Of a stretch of 64,000 bases of DNA, positions 60,036-64,000 are shown in pieces (position 1 is the first letter of the stretch; the number at the start of each line of letters is the position of its first letter). The DNA is from DASSUW01 sp963740605 (GTDB lineage Bacteria > Actinomycetota > Thermoleophilia > Solirubrobacterales > Solirubrobacteraceae), in NCBI GenBank assembly GCA_963740605.1, contig CAVUFC010000010.1, positions 1 to 64,000 of the forward strand. The letters run 5' to 3'. The notes beneath the pieces are model-generated. The model was given only the letters and a program-made list of their open reading frames with translations, searched no databases and was not told where the DNA came from. The translations under genes and the position numbers were made by a program.

Positions 60036-63000
60036 TCAGCTCACTTCCATGGCCGCGCGGATCGGCGCCAGCGCGTCCTCGTCGATGCCCCCGGGCAGCT
60101 CGATCGTGCGATAGCCCTCGAGCCGCACTCGCACGCGGCCGGTCGCGTCGACGACGTCGGCGTCGACACCGTCGCCGTCCTCGCGGTTGCTGACCATTGC
60201 GAACAGCCGGCCGGGCTCGTCGGCGCCGGCGTAGCGGACGACGCGGTCGACGTGACCGGGCAGGGCCAGATGGCCCGTGGTGCCGAGCTCGAGCACGCCC
60301 GCGGTCTGGAAGCACAGCTCGATCAGCCGCGGGACGAACTCGGTGTCGCGCTCACCCGGGTCGTGGTCGGCGGGCAGGTCCGGGGCGAGGGTGCCGACGG
60401 TCTGGCCGTTGTCCCGCCACGCCCGGTCGAGCACCTGGTAGGCGGGGCCATGGAAGTAGACCTTGTAGACGGCATCGCGGCCGACGCTCTCGCCGCCCGA
60501 GCCGGGCGCCTCGCCGGTCGGTGGCGCGGGCGCCTCGCGGGCGAGCCGGGCACGGCCGGTGAAGTGCAGGGTCTCCTGCTCGCCTGCGCCGGTCAGCGCG
60601 CGACGCCCGACGAGCCGGCAGTCGGCCACGAGGGTGCCGTCGCCGCCGTCCCGCACGCGGGCCCGCAGCTCGAGCGTGCGCGGCTCGTCGCGGTAGAACT
60701 TGAACGGCGCCAGCAGCTCGACGTCCTCGACCGCGGCGACGTGCCAACCGGGGGCGAGCACGTGGGCCACCTCCGCGAAGCCCTCGATCCCCATAACGCC
60801 GGGCAGTACCGGGGTCCCGTCGATGCGGTGGTGGTGCAGGAACGGCTGCTTGACGGGGTCGAGCTCGGTCAGCACGCGCAGCTCGCCGTCGGCGGTGATG
60901 CCGTCGACGCGGCCGGTCATCGGGCCGCCAGGCTCAACGACGAGGCCGCCGCTCGGGTGGCGCTCCGCCATCAGCACGCCGAGCGCGCCGGCGACGAGCA
61001 CCTCGCCGCCGCTTCCCGGCGCCGTCAGCTCGCGGCGGACGACGACGATGCCGTGCTCGGGCGGCAGCATGTCAATGCCAGCCGCCTCCATGACCTTCGG
61101 AATCGAGCCACGGCTCGCCATCCCGATCTGCGACCACGCGGTCCAGTCGATCGCGATGCCGTGGACGCCCTCGGCGCGGAGCCGCGAGATCGCCTTGCAG
61201 AGCAGGTCGTTGGCGGCCGAGTAGTCGGTCTGGCCGGCGTTCCCGAACCGCCCGGCGATCGACGAGAAGACCACGGCCGCGCGCGGCTTCGCGTCGCCGA
61301 GAGCGGTCAGGATGTGGTGCCAGCCGTCGGCCTTGACGTCGAAGACGAGGTCGAACTCGTGCTGCGGCTTGTCGGGCAGGAAGTGGCTGATCTCGAGCCC
61401 GCCTGCGTGGATCAGCACGTCGATGCGGCCGCTGGCGGTGAGGGCGGCGGTGACCGCGGCCTCGACCTGGTCGCCCTCGGTGAGGTCCGCCTGGTGCCAG
61501 TGCGCGGCGCCTCCGGCGGCCTCGATCGCTTCGATCGCGTCGAGCGCCGCGCGACTCCGCTCGATCCGCGCCAGCTCGCGCTCGATGAGCTTCGGCGTCG
61601 GCTTCTCGCCGGCCGCGCGCAGGCGGTCCGCGAGGTCGCGCTTGAGGCCGTCGCGGTCGGCGGCGAAGCGCGCGAGGTCTGGGTCGGCCGGGTCGGGTGC
61701 CGGCACGAGATCGAGCAGGTGGAACGTGCCGTGCGAGGCCGCCGCGAGGTCGGCGGCGATCGCCGCGACGATGCTGCCGGCCGCGCCCGTGATGAGGAAG
61801 ACGTCGTCGGGCTTCAGCGCCCGCGCGGGGTCTTCCCCGGCCGGCTCCTCGGCGAGCCCGACCGTCCAGCGCAGGCCCTCAGCGTGGCCGATCTCGACGG
61901 CGCCGGGGTCGCGCAGCGCCTCCTCGACGAGCGCGTCCGCGAGCGCGGCGGTCTTGCGCGACGCGGGGAAGTCGACGGCCTTGATCAGGGCATCGGGCCG
62001 CTCGCGGCTGAGCGCCTTCGTGAAGCCGGTCACCGCTCCGCCCATGACTGACTGCGCGCCGGCCACGTCGTAGCCGTGGCGGCCGCCCAGCCGCGTGGCG
62101 GAGATCAGGAACGTCTCCGGCGGCAGGTCGCGCATGGTCTCAGCAAGCTGCTTGACGCGCACCCGCAGTCCTTCGTGCCAGTCGTCGGGGTCGGGGTCGA
62201 GCGCGGGCAGCCAGTAGATGCCGTCGGCGGGCCCTTCGCTCACGACCTCGACACCAAGCTTGTGGAGTCGCTTGGTCAGCGCGGTCGCGACGCCGCCGTG
62301 GTCAGGCACGACCAACACGCGCGTCCCGTCACCCAGACGGACGCCGGTTTCGGCGCAACGGTCCAGCGGCGGCCGCAGGACCGGCACGGGGACGCGGCGC
62401 GGGAACGACTCGGTGGGCGGCGCCGCCACGGCGGTCTCGGCCGGGGGTTCCGCCGGCGTCGGCTCGGCGGCCACCGGCTCAGCGGCCACCGGCTCAGACG
62501 GCGCGGCCTGCGGCGCGCGCTCATGCACGAACCCCACCACCGCCTTCAACGTCGGATAGTCACGCAACTTCAACGAATCGTCACGCTCGATCCCATACTC
62601 CTCACGGATCGCCGCGAACACCTCCGCCTGCTTGACCGTGTCGATCCCCAGATCCGCCTCCAAATCCAGATCCATGTCCAACAGATCCTCCGGATAGCCC
62701 GTCTGCGCAGCCACCACCGCCAGCACCTTGGCCTCCACCCCGTCACCCACGACCACCGGCGCAACCGCCACCGGCACCGGCACCGGCGCAGCCGCCACCG
62801 GCGCAGCCGCCACCAGCTCAGCGGCCACCGGCTCAGACGGCGCGGCCTGCGGCGCGCGCTCATGCACGAACCCCACCACCGCCTTCAACGTCGGATAGTC
62901 ACGCAACTTCAACGAATCGTCACGCTCGATCCCATACTCCTCACGGATCGCCGCGAACACCTCCGCCTGCTTGACCGTGTCGATCCCCAGATCCGCCTCC

Positions 63001-64000
63001 AAATCCAGATCCATGTCCAACAGATCCTCCGGATAGCCCGTCTGCGCAGCCACCACCGCCAGCACCTTGGCCTCCACCCCGTCACCCACGACCACCGGCG
63101 CAACCGCCACCGGCACCGGCACCGGCGCAGCCGCCACCGGCGCAGCCGCCACCAGCTCAGCGGCCACCGGCTCAGACGGCGCGGCCTGCGGCGCGCGCTC
63201 ATGCACGAACCCCACCACCGCCTTCAACGTCGGATAGTCACGCAACTTCAACGAATCGTCACGCTCGATCCCATACTCCTCACGGATCGCCGCGAACACC
63301 TCCGCCTGCTTGACCGTGTCGATCCCCAGATCCGCCTCCAAATCCAGATCCATGTCCAACAGATCCTCCGGATAGCCCGTCTGCGCAGCCACAACCGCCA
63401 GCACGCGGGCTTCGACGCCGTCGCCCGCGATCGGGGGCGGGGAGGAGGCGGCAGCCGGCTCTGTGGCCGCGACGACCGGCTCTGTGGCCGCGACAACCGG
63501 CTCGGGAACCGCGAATCGGCGGCGGGACCGCGATCGGCGGCGGGACCGCGATCAGCGGCGGAACCGCCTTGGGGGGCACGCCGTCCGCCACGCGTAGCGT
63601 GCGGCGGACGACCTCCAGGCGCGCGTCGTCCTGGCCGCTGACGCGCTTGAGCCAGGCGGTCCAGGCCGGCCGGTCGGCGATCCGGTAGCCGTAGCCGAGC
63701 TCGTCGACGTGGCGGCGGCGCCCGTCGGCCGGCGGGGTCCAGCGCAGCAGGATCATGCTGATCTGCGAGCCGAAGCCGGCGGCGAGGCGGAGCGCGTAGC
63801 GGATCGGGTACGCCCCGCCGTTCGAGAGGTTGAGCTGCCCCAGTTCCGGGTCAACGTCGCGGAAGTTGGGGACCGGCGGCACGACGCCGGTCTCGAGCGC
63901 CTTGACGGCGAGCACGTCCTCGATGCCGACGCCCATCGGGTGGCCGGTCATGCCCTTGCTGTTGGCGATCACGATCGAGTCCGCGCCCGCCCCGAAGACC
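60036..64000 (-). CDS. Type I fatty-acid/polyketide synthase, KS(end)-ACPx3-KR-DH, frameshifted, runs off the window
   Basis: This is the C-terminal part of a PfaA/PKS-like megasynthase. The right-edge frame holds the end of a ketosynthase with NSKGMTGHPMGVGIEDVLAV (active-site Lys/His) and LNLSNGGAYPIRYALRLAAG. A linker with IAVPPP repeats contains a frameshift: one extra A in the plus strand near 63514-63515. In the next frame come three carrier domains (LGIDTVKQAEVF, each with Thr at the arm position), a ketoreductase (FLITGAAGSIVAAIAADLA, VVFSSIAGRFGN, TDYSAANDL) and a hot-dog dehydratase-like domain (PFLHHHRIDGTPVLPGVMG). No acyltransferase fits between KS and ACP. The stop lies 5 bp before the carboxylase start, so synthase, carboxylase and PPTase form one operon. 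Confidence 0.82.
62522..63395 (-). repeat. 339-bp tandem repeats encoding three ACP domains
   Basis: A unit of 339 bp (113 codons) repeats with anchors CATGCACGAACCCCACC at 62522, 62861 and 63200. The first two units look identical by eye, and the third is the same until about 63390. Each encodes an Ala/Pro-rich spacer and one carrier domain. Codon choice inside the repeats differs from the flanks (more AAC and ATC and other A-rich choices), consistent with recent duplication or gene conversion. Confidence 0.9.

Noticed and set aside
62522..63395. A CRISPR array or direct-repeat mobile element
   Set aside because: The repeats are 339 bp, contiguous and in frame, and each encodes a carrier domain; no short repeats with unique spacers exist anywhere in the window.

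Overview
The window is high-GC bacterial DNA with tightly packed genes and frequent ATGA/GTGA stop-start overlaps. Gene content suggests an actinomycete, most likely class Thermoleophilia, order Solirubrobacterales. It includes SARP/BTAD regulators, MmyB-type XRE regulators, IclR, a DUF6325-type protein, a single-chain acyl-CoA carboxylase, eCIS-cargo-like proteins and an actinobacterial cyclophilin-like/SDR operon. The taxonomic call is an inference from gene content, not a database match.

Layout. 0-14 kb: a tRNA-Phe 3' half; an EthD-like gene; an ATPase fused to a winged helix; a 1969-aa double-ATPase SARP-type regulator co-directional with an MFS transporter. Divergent from the regulator is an OsmC / acyl-CoA-dehydrogenase-family / flavin monooxygenase / flavin reductase operon, which ends at a second tRNA-Phe 3' half. 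14-21 kb: two near-duplicate XRE regulators, and upstream of them a same-strand operon of alcohol dehydrogenase, DUF2255, SDRs and two cyclophilin-like proteins; one SDR is frameshifted. 21-26 kb: a beta-glucan locus (GH3 beta-glucosidase, IclR regulator, divergent GH16 lipoprotein glucanase).

26-28 kb: an IS110-family element that interrupts a third tRNA-Phe 3' half. The non-coding DNA upstream of its recombinase holds a hairpin-with-internal-loop whose two loop strands match the two sides of the interrupted target. This is the layout expected of a bridge RNA that targets a tRNA anticodon loop. 28-33 kb: a translationally coupled operon of Nudix hydrolase, two different MutS-related ATPases and enolase. 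33-35 kb: ArsR with two SRPBCC proteins, then a DHFR-like reductase.

35-41 kb: three clustered proteins that share an N-terminal 'GNR' segment and carry five HExxH motifs in total. They look like cargo or toxins of an extracellular contractile injection system, or orphan relatives. A decayed VIT1-type transporter follows. 41-46 kb: an electron-transfer operon (two Ala/Pro-rich membrane proteins, ApbE, ferric-reductase-like membrane protein, ferredoxin reductase, ferredoxin, CxxCH haem protein). 46-52 kb: an anaerobic module of GlpA-like FAD dehydrogenase, FeS/CCG oxidoreductase, and pyruvate formate-lyase with its activase. 52-64 kb: an acyl-CoA ligase facing a lipid/polyketide cluster. The cluster contains a PPTase, a fused biotin-dependent carboxylase that could supply malonyl-CoA, and the C-terminal part of a KS-(ACP)3-KR-DH megasynthase. 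That megasynthase has near-identical ACP repeats, all with Thr where Ser normally carries the phosphopantetheine arm, and a one-base frameshift in its linker; it runs off the right edge.
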